Source: Deltaproteobacteria bacterium (GTDB taxonomy: Bacteria > Myxococcota_C > UBA6777). Taken from it: DNA of 64,000 nt. The stretch covers positions 62,001 through 126,000 of the forward strand of contig SBHC01000040.1 in assembly GCA_006226375.1 (NCBI GenBank), given 5' to 3'. Shown here piece after piece: positions 56,219-64,000 of the stretch. The translations under genes were made by a program, and so were the position numbers. Each line of letters opens with the position of its first letter. Within the stretch, counting starts at the first letter, position 1. The notes under the pieces were generated by a model. The model searched no databases. It saw nothing but the letters and a program-made list of their open reading frames with translations, and was not told where the DNA came from.

Positions 56219-57193
56219 TCAATGGGTCGGATGAGTCTGCCCCAAGGAGGCTGGTGCCCTGGAACGACCGACCAAACCACACAGAGCAAGAATCGTCAAC
56301 ACGTAGGGGAGCATGTTGATCCACTCGGACGGAATGGGAATGTTGGGCATGGTTTGAAGCTGGAAGTTGAGGGCATAGGCGAATCCAAACAAGAGGGAGG
56401 CCAACATCACTGGAATCGGCTTCCAACCTCCAAAGATCAGCGCTGCGAGGGCGATGTAGCCTCGGCCAGCTGTCATGTTTTTTCCGAAGTTGCCCGCTTC
56501 GTTCACGAGGATCGCGCCTCCCAATCCAGCCAGCGCGCCGCTTACAATCACGGCGATGGCTTGTGTCTTGGCTACGGATACACCCGCGCTTTGTACAGCG
56601 GCTGGATACTCTCCACAGGCACGAAGCCTGAGGCCAAAGGGCGTTCGAAACACAACCCACCAAGTCGTCACTAGCAAGACGACCGTGACAGGGAGCAGGG
56701 GTGATATCTGCAAGGGACCCAGCGACCACTTCGGGAGGGTGTGTTGAAGCAGACCGGTTCCACCTTTGCCTCCAAAGATCACCATCGAAAGAAATGTGGT
56801 GCCCTGAAGGGCGAGGATGTTGAGGGCCACACCCGAAATGATCTGATCGGTGCGAAGGACGATGCAGACTGCGGCGTGAATGACAGCGAGAGCCGCACCC
56901 GCAAGTCCTGCAGCGAGGAAACCAACCCAAGGACTTCCTTGGCCCCAATGGGGGTACATAAATCCGACCCAACCGGCAGCAAACGCGCCGGTTAACATCA
57001 TGCCTTCCAGGCCAATATTGATGATCCCGCTTCGTTCAGAGAACAGTCCCCCCAAGGCTGCAAGCAACAAGGGTGCGGAGGCCGCAAGGGTTACGCTGAG
57101 CAGGGTCCAAAACGAGAAGCCTTTGCCCGCCGCCGCAAACAGTGGCGTGAGCTGAAAGGACCAGGCGATGGACTCTGCGCTCCACATTCCCAT
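56219..57193 (-). CDS. Nucleoside/simple-sugar ABC permease (NupQ/YufQ-like)
   Basis: 324 residues with eight to ten membrane helices. Features of the BMP-linked permease family: ERSGIINIGLEGMMLTGAF near the N-terminus, QIISGVALNILALQGT, FGLRLRACGEYPAAVQSAGVSV (the conserved cytoplasmic loop), and GRGYIALAALIFG. It is the second permease of a YufP/YufQ pair that with a BmpA-like binding protein and an ATPase imports nucleosides. GGAG is 3 bp from ATG 57193 and 9 bp from an internal ATG at 57187, so the true start may be 57187. Confidence 0.87.
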   Translation of the reverse strand: MGMWSAESIAWSFQLTPLFAAAGKGFSFWTLLSVTLAASAPLLLAALGGLFSERSGIINIGLEGMMLTGAFAAGWVGFMYPHWGQGSPWVGFLAAGLAGAALAVIHAAVCIVLRTDQIISGVALNILALQGTTFLSMVIFGGKGGTGLLQHTLPKWSLGPLQISPLLPVTVVLLVTTWWVVFRTPFGLRLRACGEYPAAVQSAGVSVAKTQAIAVIVSGALAGLGGAILVNEAGNFGKNMTAGRGYIALAALIFGGWKPIPVMLASLLFGFAYALNFQLQTMPNIPIPSEWINMLPYVLTILALCGLVGRSRAPASLGQTHPTH

Positions 57194-57249
57194 GGGCTCC
57201 TTGTCGTGGGGAGAACAACCTGTTGCTTTCTCGGTTGTCTCGTTGGGAT

Positions 57250-58302
57250 TCAGGTTCGGCGACGATCGGGATCAAGCAGTCGTTCAAACAGTCGGGACGA
57301 AATCATCAGGATGATGATCGCCTCCAGAATGTATACCAACTCTCGCGGGATTCCCAGAGAGGTATCAAGGAAGCTGCTTCCCGTTTCAAAGATTCCAAAC
57401 AGCAAGGCCGCAAAGATCACACCGACCGGGTGGTTGCGTGCAAGCAGAGCCAGCGCGATTCCCCAAAAGCCCCAGCCCGGTGAAAAGCCCGTCTCAAAGT
57501 AAGGGTGTGCTGGGGATGTCGCATAGAGAGCACCTGCCAAACCAGCCATCCCACCAGACAGCACCATTCCAAGTATTGTGATTCGGGCCGGTGAGATCCC
57601 CGCCGTCTCGGCTGCTTTGGGTTGCATTCCTGTGACCTTAATGGTGAAACCCAGCCGACTTCTCCGCATCACCACCAACAAGACCACAGCCAGTGCGATT
57701 GCGATAAGGAGGCCCGTGTCGATCACAAGTCCGCCGATATTCAGGGAGGAGAGTTGGGCCGAGGCAGCGACGTCTGTGGTTCGAGGCATCGCTTGAGCCC
57801 CCCGAATTGCAGGGATGTTCACGAGGTACGAGCAGAAGTAGATCGCGATGTAGTTAAGCATGATGGTGTTGATGACCTCATGCACACCAAACCGGTTCTT
57901 GAGCAAGGCTGGAATCAGCCCCCACAACATTCCGGCTGCTGCACCAATGAGCAAGGCCACTACAGGACTCACAAAAGGTATCGAAAGCCACCGACCGACC
58001 AGCGCTGCGGCCATTGCGCCCATAAACAGCTGACCTTCGGCGCCAATGTTAAACAGGCCGGCTTGAAAGGCGAGGGAGAGGGCCAGACCACACAGAAGAT
58101 AAGGCGTGGTCGCTGCGAGTGTTGCGCTGATCAGGTCGAGCCTGCCGAGCGAACCCTTCACCAAGAGCGTGTAGACCTGAAGAGGTGACTCTCCCATGTA
58201 CAGAAGAATCAGGCCTCCCAATGTAAGGGAGGAGACGATGGCCAAGAGGGCGTACCAGGTTTCCTGGAACCAACGAGTACGAAGAGTGGTGGCGCTGGAC
58301 AT
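57250..58302 (-). CDS. Nucleoside/simple-sugar ABC permease (NupP/YufP-like)
   Basis: 350 residues. Partner of the preceding permease, with the same family motifs: LAFQAGLFNIGAEGQLFMGA, HEVINTIMLNYIAIY, RSRLGFTIKVTGMQPKAAETAGIS, and GWGFWGIALALLARNHP. About nine to ten membrane helices. AGGTAGGATC precedes ATG 58302. It lies 41 bp after the MalG-like gene and 56 bp before NupQ, so it is in the same transcriptional run as the maltose-type genes. No ATPase or BMP gene lies in the window; they may be further upstream or elsewhere. Confidence 0.87.
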   Translation of the reverse strand: MSSATTLRTRWFQETWYALLAIVSSLTLGGLILLYMGESPLQVYTLLVKGSLGRLDLISATLAATTPYLLCGLALSLAFQAGLFNIGAEGQLFMGAMAAALVGRWLSIPFVSPVVALLIGAAAGMLWGLIPALLKNRFGVHEVINTIMLNYIAIYFCSYLVNIPAIRGAQAMPRTTDVAASAQLSSLNIGGLVIDTGLLIAIALAVVLLVVMRRSRLGFTIKVTGMQPKAAETAGISPARITILGMVLSGGMAGLAGALYATSPAHPYFETGFSPGWGFWGIALALLARNHPVGVIFAALLFGIFETGSSFLDTSLGIPRELVYILEAIIILMISSRLFERLLDPDRRRT

Positions 58303-58343
58303 CGCAGATCCTACCTGTCGAGAAATCGAAAGAAAAGACGCGT

Positions 58344-60158
58344 CTAGCCTTTGACGCCGCCGGCTGTTAGGCCGCTCACCAGGTTCTTTTGCAGCGCAAA
58401 GAACAGGAAGATGATCGGCAACGACACAAGGATCGCGCCCGCTGCGAAGTGACCCCAGTCGGTGTCATGTTGGCCCACAAACTTGTACAGCATAACAGGA
58501 AGTGTGTACGAGGTCTCCTGGTTCATGAATGTGGCTGCCAGGATGAACTCGTTCCAGGCTGTCATAAAGGAGAACAATGCGGTCACTGCGATGGCAGGAC
58601 GCGCCAACGGCAGCATGATCTTCCAGAAAATAAGCGTGCGTGAGGCTCCATCAATGAGAGCGGCTTCCTCGATCTCGCGAGGAATGGTGTCAAAGTAGCC
58701 TTTGAGCATCCACACACAGAAGGGGATGGCGGTGGTGGAATACACCAAAGACAACCCAAGCAAGTTATCAAGCAGACCCAGCTTCGACATCAGAATATAC
58801 AACGGGATCATCATGAGCGTTCCGGGGAACATCTGTGAGACCAAGAAACTCATCAGGCCGGTTTGTCGTCCGGGGAATCGGAAGCGACTGAACGCATAGG
58901 CTGCAGTACAAGCCAGCAACAAACCCAAGAAGGTCGTAATGATCGCAACAATCACGCTGTTGAGAAGCTGCTTCCAGAACAGCGCACCGTCTTTCTCACG
59001 CTTTTCCTGTTTGTATTCCACGTCCTGAAGAAGCTTGTTCATTCGTTTGAACGCCACGCTTCCTGCCGCGATCCCCTTGAGGTTGTTGGTTTTCCAGGCT
59101 TGAACGGTGGCTTCCCGCTTGTCTTTGGGTGCTTTCCAGGCCTTGATGAACGACTGGCAGAGTGGGACCTGCTTTTTCAGGATTTTGGTGTCTTTGTGGA
59201 TTCGATAGACCCGGCATACTTCGTCGTAGCAAGCCTCACCAACGCCCAATAACTCTGTGAAGTTTTGAACCATACCGCGTCGGTAGCATCGCGCCGCGTT
59301 GTGGTCACCTGCGAGGGTCGCGGTGAAGTAGTTTTGCATGGTGGGAGGGATAGGATTCAAGCCCATGCTGAATCCCTTCTGTGGCGTGGCCGCCATTTTT
59401 ACAACCCACAACACTGGGTACAGCGTGCCAAGGGTAAAAAGGATCAGGAACAACTGGGTCGCAGCCATGCTTTGGTAGGGCCGGTATCGTTCGAGCAGAT
59501 CGGGGTTGTTGGAGTACCAACCGCTTATCGTATGAAAGACAACCAGGCTCACTGTGACTGCCGTAAGTACGAGCAGCGGAGCGTTTTCCAGACTCGGACG
59601 ATGGGGGAAGTCGAGGAGGCCAAAGAAGCCGAAGAGCGCAAGACTAGTTCCTGCGTACGTCAGGCTCAATCGGATGAACATCCTCTCACGCCGGGGGCTT
59701 CCATAAAGTCCCATCAACACAATGACAGTGAGTCCCAACAGCAAAGAAAGATGCCAAGCTGCTGGAGAGATGCCTACCCACTTTGTCGCAAAGGTCGCGA
59801 AGTATCCGGATAGATCGTTGAGCAGCCAGTAGCTGGCAACGTATCCAAAGAAGGGAACAAAGTCGTCCTGTAGAAAGCCAAACAGGGGAGTGAGAGGAAC
59901 CCAAAGCAACAGAAAGGTTCCTGCGATGGCAGCAACCAGCCAGTAGTTGTAGGTCTTGCCACCCAGGAACATCACCACACCGCTAAGAGCCAAGAGGCTT
60001 ACGGCAAACAGCCAGCTGCTTGTGCGCAGGGAGCGGCTTGCGTTGAAAGCGATCCACAGGCCCAACACAAATAGACAAAGTGCGGCTGCTGGCCCCATTT
60101 TGAGGAGTGCTTCAAGCAGCGGTTGGGGATGTATGCTTTGCAGAAAAGAGCCAGACAT
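58344..60158 (-). CDS. MalG-type sugar ABC permease with large N-terminal extension
   Basis: 604 residues, twice the usual MalG length. The last ~230 residues are a normal binding-protein-dependent permease domain: ACTAAYAFSRFRFPGRQ, then the EAA loop EEAALIDGASRTLIFWKIMLPLARP, the ATPase contact site. The first ~290 residues hold seven or so extra membrane helices, and residues ~290-395 form an extracytoplasmic domain with several Cys (RCYRRG, GEACYDEVC, PLCQS). It works with the MalF-like and MalE-like proteins for maltose or oligosaccharide import. GAGG precedes the ATG. Confidence 0.82.
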   Translation of the reverse strand: MSGSFLQSIHPQPLLEALLKMGPAAALCLFVLGLWIAFNASRSLRTSSWLFAVSLLALSGVVMFLGGKTYNYWLVAAIAGTFLLLWVPLTPLFGFLQDDFVPFFGYVASYWLLNDLSGYFATFATKWVGISPAAWHLSLLLGLTVIVLMGLYGSPRRERMFIRLSLTYAGTSLALFGFFGLLDFPHRPSLENAPLLVLTAVTVSLVVFHTISGWYSNNPDLLERYRPYQSMAATQLFLILFTLGTLYPVLWVVKMAATPQKGFSMGLNPIPPTMQNYFTATLAGDHNAARCYRRGMVQNFTELLGVGEACYDEVCRVYRIHKDTKILKKQVPLCQSFIKAWKAPKDKREATVQAWKTNNLKGIAAGSVAFKRMNKLLQDVEYKQEKREKDGALFWKQLLNSVIVAIITTFLGLLLACTAAYAFSRFRFPGRQTGLMSFLVSQMFPGTLMMIPLYILMSKLGLLDNLLGLSLVYSTTAIPFCVWMLKGYFDTIPREIEEAALIDGASRTLIFWKIMLPLARPAIAVTALFSFMTAWNEFILAATFMNQETSYTLPVMLYKFVGQHDTDWGHFAAGAILVSLPIIFLFFALQKNLVSGLTAGGVKG

Positions 60159-60190
60159 CAGAAGGCCTCGTTCTCTAGGTCACAGCGTGA

Positions 60191-62119
60191 CTATTTCTTT
60201 TGGTAGATATCTTCTGTGGCCTGCGTTAGCTGCTGAGTGGCCAGGGAGTATGCGAGCAGGATAAGGAAAATGATCACCGAGTAGGCTGCAGCGTAGCCAA
60301 ACCGATCACCCCGTTGGAACGCCCAGCGATAGGCTTCGGTGATCAGGATGTCTGTTGCTCCATCGGGAGCGCCGCCGCTGACAAGGTAGATGATGTTGAA
60401 CATGTTGAAGGTCCAAATGGACCCCAAGATGATCGCCGGGAACAGCGCAGGCTTGAGCAACGGCAACGTGATGTACCGGAACTTTTGCCAGCGGTTGGCG
60501 CCGTCTACGTCGGCAGCTTCGTACAGATCCGTTGGAATCGACTGCAAAGCCCCAAGCGCGACCACCATCATAAAGGGAAAGCCCAGCCAGGTGTTGGTGA
60601 TCAGGTTGGCGGAGAAGGCTTTCGTGAAGCTGGAGAACCAGGCAATCTCTTGGACGCCAAAGTTCCCGAGCAACGCGTTGATCGCGCCAAACTGCTTGTG
60701 GAACATTCCCTTCCAAATCAACGCGGTGATGTAGTTGGGGACGGCCCAAGGCAGAATCAGGATCACCCGGTAGATCTCTTTCATCCGGAGCATGGGGCTC
60801 TTCAGAAGAAGGGCCAAACCCAACCCGATGGAGACGTGGAGAAGTACGTTAAGACTGGTCCACAAGATCGTAACGCCCAAGGTAAAGTAAAAGCTCAAGG
60901 GAGAAAGTACTTTGTTCCAAGGGACCGAGAGAATCTCTATGAAGTTCTGGAAGCCGACAAAGGTATAATTCCCGCCGCCTGTGTGACGGAAAAAGCTCAA
61001 GCCAATTCCCACCACAAACGGGACAAAGACCAGCACGATCATCCCAAGCATCGCCGGCGTCGTGTAGAGGTAGGCGTGCCCGTAATTGCGCATCAGCAGG
61101 CCAAATCTTCGGAAGACTCCGAAGCCGTAAAGCGCGTACACAAACAGAGCTAGGCCACCCAACATGACGAAAGGCCATGTGGGAAACCGGATGGGTTCGG
61201 CTGCCAGCGTCGCGTATTGGACCTTGAGGTTCACCGCGCCAGCGCTGGACGACTTCCATCCCAGAGGAAGCTTACCTTCTTCAGAGGCCGGTAGCAGGAG
61301 GGTAAAGTTCTTGGCCGTCACGCTGGGGGTTTTTGCCCAGGCTTTCTCCAAAAACGCACGACGCTGCTGCCAGGGTTTGCTTCGACTTTGACGAATGGTC
61401 TCCACGCCTGTCACGTAGGGGTACAACGCAACGCTGAACAGACCCAACACCACGACGATATGGGCCAGACTTCCGCGTAGCAAGAACAGACTGAAACCAA
61501 CCACCCCGATCGCAATCAACCAAGAGAAGAAAAACAAGCGCTGTGTGGTGGGAGCCGCTTTCGCTTTGGCTGTCTCCATCGAGGGAAGCTTCAGTCGAAC
61601 GATGGCTGCGCCCAGGTACGTTTTCCCTTGGTGAGCCGCTGTCGCTACCCACATCGTTTGGGTGGTCTTGTCAACCTGTGTGAGCAAGACGTTGGGCTTT
61701 GCTTTGGCTTTGTTTTGCAGCTCGTTGGTGAGGTCGTAGAGTTGTTTGTCGAGGGCGCTGGTTTTGCCGAGTTCCTTGCCTTTGCGCTTGGCGTTGGTGT
61801 GCACCACAAACTTCTTTTTGCGCATAAACGCAAACATGCCCACCTGTTGTTCGGCGATGAGCATCGCTTCGAACGTTACAAACGGTGGCGCCACGGCCGT
61901 TTGCGCGCGGTTCACCCAAGCCTGTCCTGCAGAAGGCTTGAGCTTCTTACCTTCGACAGAAGAGTGAGCCAGCGTTTTGGCCAACATCACGGCCTGCCAT
62001 TGAGCCTGAGCGACAGGGTTGTCGCTGGGTTGAGGCTGCCATCTTAAGGCAAAAAACGTGATGGCACCGGCCAGCACCACAAACAAAATCCAAGAGGTCA
62101 CCGGATAGGAACGGCGCAT
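60191..62119 (-). CDS. MalF-type sugar ABC permease with N-terminal sensor-like domain
   Basis: 642 residues. Signal-like first helix (WILFVVLAGAITFFALRW), then an extracytoplasmic ~160-residue domain (AMLIAEQQVGMFAFMRKKKF, VVHTNAKRKGKELGK, TYLGAAIVRLK) with the shape of a single-Cache domain, then membrane helices, another ~80-residue extracytoplasmic part, and a MalF-type permease domain ending with the EAA loop YEAADVDGANRWQKFRYITLPLLKP. E. coli MalF also has a periplasmic P2 domain, but this one differs in order. Start ATG 62119 with AAGG. Partner of the adjacent MalE and MalG. Confidence 0.82.
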   Translation of the reverse strand: MRRSYPVTSWILFVVLAGAITFFALRWQPQPSDNPVAQAQWQAVMLAKTLAHSSVEGKKLKPSAGQAWVNRAQTAVAPPFVTFEAMLIAEQQVGMFAFMRKKKFVVHTNAKRKGKELGKTSALDKQLYDLTNELQNKAKAKPNVLLTQVDKTTQTMWVATAAHQGKTYLGAAIVRLKLPSMETAKAKAAPTTQRLFFFSWLIAIGVVGFSLFLLRGSLAHIVVVLGLFSVALYPYVTGVETIRQSRSKPWQQRRAFLEKAWAKTPSVTAKNFTLLLPASEEGKLPLGWKSSSAGAVNLKVQYATLAAEPIRFPTWPFVMLGGLALFVYALYGFGVFRRFGLLMRNYGHAYLYTTPAMLGMIVLVFVPFVVGIGLSFFRHTGGGNYTFVGFQNFIEILSVPWNKVLSPLSFYFTLGVTILWTSLNVLLHVSIGLGLALLLKSPMLRMKEIYRVILILPWAVPNYITALIWKGMFHKQFGAINALLGNFGVQEIAWFSSFTKAFSANLITNTWLGFPFMMVVALGALQSIPTDLYEAADVDGANRWQKFRYITLPLLKPALFPAIILGSIWTFNMFNIIYLVSGGAPDGATDILITEAYRWAFQRGDRFGYAAAYSVIIFLILLAYSLATQQLTQATEDIYQKK

Positions 62120-62256
62120 GGTAACGACCTTGTTTGCCGGAGTTTTATCAACTCACAGCGTTCATCCACAAGAGGGTTTGAGCCAAAGAGGAGGGCACGA
62201 CCAGAAGCGTTGGCAGGTTGTGTTGTGCCGAACAGTCCGAGAAGAGAGAGCGCTCT

Positions 62257-63489
62257 CTACTTTCCAGACTTGTTGCGTTGCAGGTATTTGGTGATCTCAG
62301 CGTGAGCTTCTTTCAAAGCATCCAGGGCTGTTCCCTGTCCACGGAAAACCTTGCTCAAGGCAATCACCATCGGCGACCACACCAACCGCATCTCTGGGGT
62401 GTTGGGGGTTGGAACCGAAACCTGCATTTGCTTGTAGAAGGCCTGAATGATCGGGTCCTTCTTGGCGTAATCCTTCTGGTACACCGCGTTGTTGGCGACG
62501 GTTTGCTTCCCAATCTTCATCCGGGTGAGCGCAGCATCGTCGCTGGTGAGGTACTTCATGACCTCAAACGCCAGCTTCTTTTGCTTGCTCTTCTTGCTGA
62601 TGAAAACGGCCTCAGAGGTGAGGAAGGGAGCCGCTGGCTTTCCTGTCGCGCTGACTTTCGGCAAAGGCACCACGCCGTATTCAACCTTGGGGTGGATCTC
62701 GCCACGGAACCAGGGGCCGTTGATGACCATCGCAGCCTGTCCTTTGTTGAAAAGGAACGTAATCAACTGACTGGTGGGTTCGTCGGGCAACACCTTGTGG
62801 GTCTTTTTCAACTGGTACGCAAAGTCCAGCGCCTTCACCGAAGGAGGCTTTGCCACGCCCAGGTCTGAGCCGTTGATGACATAGCCACCAAAGCCATGGA
62901 GCCAGATCACATGACGGTAAAGGTCGGTGGCTTCGTACGCCAGGCCAAACTTTTGCGCCTTGCGGTTGGTCAACGCTTTGGCTTGCTTGATCATGTCGTT
63001 GGTGTCGACAGGCGGCTTCTTGATCAGCTTTTTGTTGTAGAACAACGCCAGGCTTTTGAAGGCCAAGGGCAGACCGTACAAAGCGTTGTTGTACGCCAGC
63101 ATCTGAACGGTTTTGGGGATAAAGCGAGCCAACAACGGACCGTTCACCCAAAAGGTGATTTTCTCAATGATGTTGTTCTTCGCCCAGTCACCCACACGGT
63201 CGTGTGCAAAGATGAAGAGATCTGGCCCATGACCCCGAGGAATCGCGGCGTTGATCTTGTCGGCGTAGGCGTCGTAAGGAATGCCCAGCATCTTGATCTG
63301 AGTGGTCTTGTGAGTTCGGTTGTAAGCCGCGACCACTTTTTCCAAGGCGCGCTTCTCTTCGGCCCGGTAGGCGTGCCAAAGCACAACGGTTTTGACCGCA
63401 GCTTTTTTGGCAGGAGCGGCCTGAGCAGGAGCTTGGAGGGGGAGCCACAGAGTCACTGCAGCCAACATCAATACTTGCAACACTCGCAT
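62257..63489 (-). CDS. MalE-type extracellular sugar-binding protein
   Basis: 410 residues. The signal peptide (VLMLAAVTLWLPLQAPAQA) is followed by a two-lobed cluster-B binding protein: TVVLWHAYRAEEKRALEKVV, PDLFIFAHDRVGDWAKNNII, LYGLPLAFKSLALFYNKKL, KGQAAMVINGPWFRGE, and TPEMRLVWSPMVIALSKVF near the end. It captures maltose, trehalose or a similar sugar. GGAGGG precedes the ATG, overlapping the previous gene's stop. First complete gene of the transporter operon in the window. Confidence 0.9.
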   Translation of the reverse strand: MRVLQVLMLAAVTLWLPLQAPAQAAPAKKAAVKTVVLWHAYRAEEKRALEKVVAAYNRTHKTTQIKMLGIPYDAYADKINAAIPRGHGPDLFIFAHDRVGDWAKNNIIEKITFWVNGPLLARFIPKTVQMLAYNNALYGLPLAFKSLALFYNKKLIKKPPVDTNDMIKQAKALTNRKAQKFGLAYEATDLYRHVIWLHGFGGYVINGSDLGVAKPPSVKALDFAYQLKKTHKVLPDEPTSQLITFLFNKGQAAMVINGPWFRGEIHPKVEYGVVPLPKVSATGKPAAPFLTSEAVFISKKSKQKKLAFEVMKYLTSDDAALTRMKIGKQTVANNAVYQKDYAKKDPIIQAFYKQMQVSVPTPNTPEMRLVWSPMVIALSKVFRGQGTALDALKEAHAEITKYLQRNKSGK

Positions 63490-63494
63490 GGTGA

Positions 63495-64000
63495 TTAACC
63501 CTCCGAAGTCTGGGAGTCTTCGTCAAAGAACAAACGGATGGAGAAGATAAGAAGCAGCGCCACCAAGACCAACCGGAAGAAGAAGATGGCGAGGTCCATC
63601 GTAAAGGCTCCAGGCCGCAACACATTGCGGGCGAAGTAGGACGCGTAGCTGTTGGCCCGCGCGGGAGCGTTCTCCAGGTGCTTGTACAGCACGGTGTGAA
63701 GCTGTTGGAGATTTCTGGCCGCGACCACTTTCTTCGTGATGGCGTAATCTGGGTAGCGGTCGAGAGCTTTTTGCAAACCAGCCAGAGCCTTACGCGCACG
63801 AGGGGGAGGGTTCTTGCGGGTGGTTCGGAGGCGCTTTTGGATGGGGAGTCCGTGGAGCGCCCAGTACGATTGCTTCAAGTGGTACGACATGTACGTTGGC
63901 TTGAGCAGGGTCTGGGTGAATTTGGTGTTGAAGCTAATGAGGGGAGTTGCCTGAATAACCAACAGGTACATCAACCAACCGGAAGCCATCACTCCAACCA
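63495..64000 (-). CDS. Membrane protein upstream of malE, N-terminus cut by window edge
   Basis: At least 165 residues, and the frame stays open to the right edge, so the N-terminus is probably missing; candidate starts GTG 63992 and ATG 63989 lie close to the edge. A hydrophobic segment (WLMYLLVIQATPLISF) near the visible start, a basic, soluble helical middle (KRLRTTRKNPPPRARKALAG), and a C-terminal membrane helix (MDLAIFFFRLVLVALLLIFSIRLFF) with an acidic tail. It ends 5 bp before the malE-like gene, so it belongs to the same operon. No family recognised. Confidence 0.55.
   Translation of the reverse strand, partial: VGVMASGWLMYLLVIQATPLISFNTKFTQTLLKPTYMSYHLKQSYWALHGLPIQKRLRTTRKNPPPRARKALAGLQKALDRYPDYAITKKVVAARNLQQLHTVLYKHLENAPARANSYASYFARNVLRPGAFTMDLAIFFFRLVLVALLLIFSIRLFFDEDSQTSEG

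Noticed and set aside
1-64000. CRISPR arrays, tRNA or rRNA genes, insertion sequences, prophage
   Set aside because: Scanned by eye; no direct-repeat array, tRNA-like TPsiC sequence in the spacers, transposase or phage structural gene was recognised.

Overview
The window reads as a chromosomal segment of a Gram-negative bacterium with a lipoprotein-rich envelope, most likely a myxobacterium-like lineage (Myxococcota, perhaps the Bradymonadia side). The pointers are a PilZ-Hsp70 fusion, lipoproteins with Cys-rich CxxDxDC segments and OB-fold-like architecture, V4R and putative Roadblock-like genes, and very large repeat proteins. This placement is an inference from gene content. I see no rRNA, tRNA, CRISPR array, insertion sequence or phage structural gene. 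The sequence is dense with genes on both strands.

Layout. 1-3372 (-): an operon of two unrecognised (possibly Roadblock-like) proteins, an adrenodoxin-type ferredoxin, a V4R protein and a partial gene, behind an AT-rich 1.07-kb spacer. 4439-11705: two pentapeptide-repeat proteins with channel-like C-terminal membrane pairs (426 and 1551 aa) flanking a coiled-coil PD-(D/E)XK-like protein. 11875-19776: housekeeping and regulatory genes (HExxH protein, RlmI, ManA, a family-2 glycosyltransferase, MiaE, a WYL-type regulator, a TPR membrane protein). 19812-32667 (-): an exopolysaccharide or O-antigen-like locus with membrane-anchored SDR, DegT aminotransferase, phosphoglycosyl transferase, UDP-glucuronate epimerase, GT4, UDP-sugar dehydrogenase and a nucleotidyltransferase-like protein, followed by an outer-membrane barrel and two lipoproteins.

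32933-39349 (+) is the most striking part: a membrane-anchored DsbA-like protein and then a 1701-residue protein with EIGHT consecutive DsbA-like thioredoxin domains, each keeping CPxC and the cis-Pro TPT motif. Next come a DUF429-like protein, a small lipoprotein, a RecT/Bet-like protein, a small membrane-protein operon ending in a metallophosphoesterase, and a TolC-MlaC pair. 47148-56032 holds a divergent glutathione synthetase, the PilZ-Hsp70 fusion, TtcA, a secreted beta-lactamase-fold protein with a roughly 87-residue Arg-rich segment, and an orphan SOLUBLE protein matching the cytoplasmic domain of FlhA/SctV with no membrane part and no flagellar or type III genes around it. 56219-64000 (-) encodes MalE/F/G-type sugar uptake with unusually extended permeases plus a NupP/NupQ-type nucleoside permease pair; no ATPase gene is present in the window.

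The best candidates for undescribed biology are the octa-DsbA protein with its neighbour (tandem oxidoreductase display in the periplasm), the orphan FHIPEP-domain protein, the Arg-rich penicillin-binding-like protein, and the V4R/ferredoxin operon. All functional statements come from reading motifs by eye; no database search was possible.
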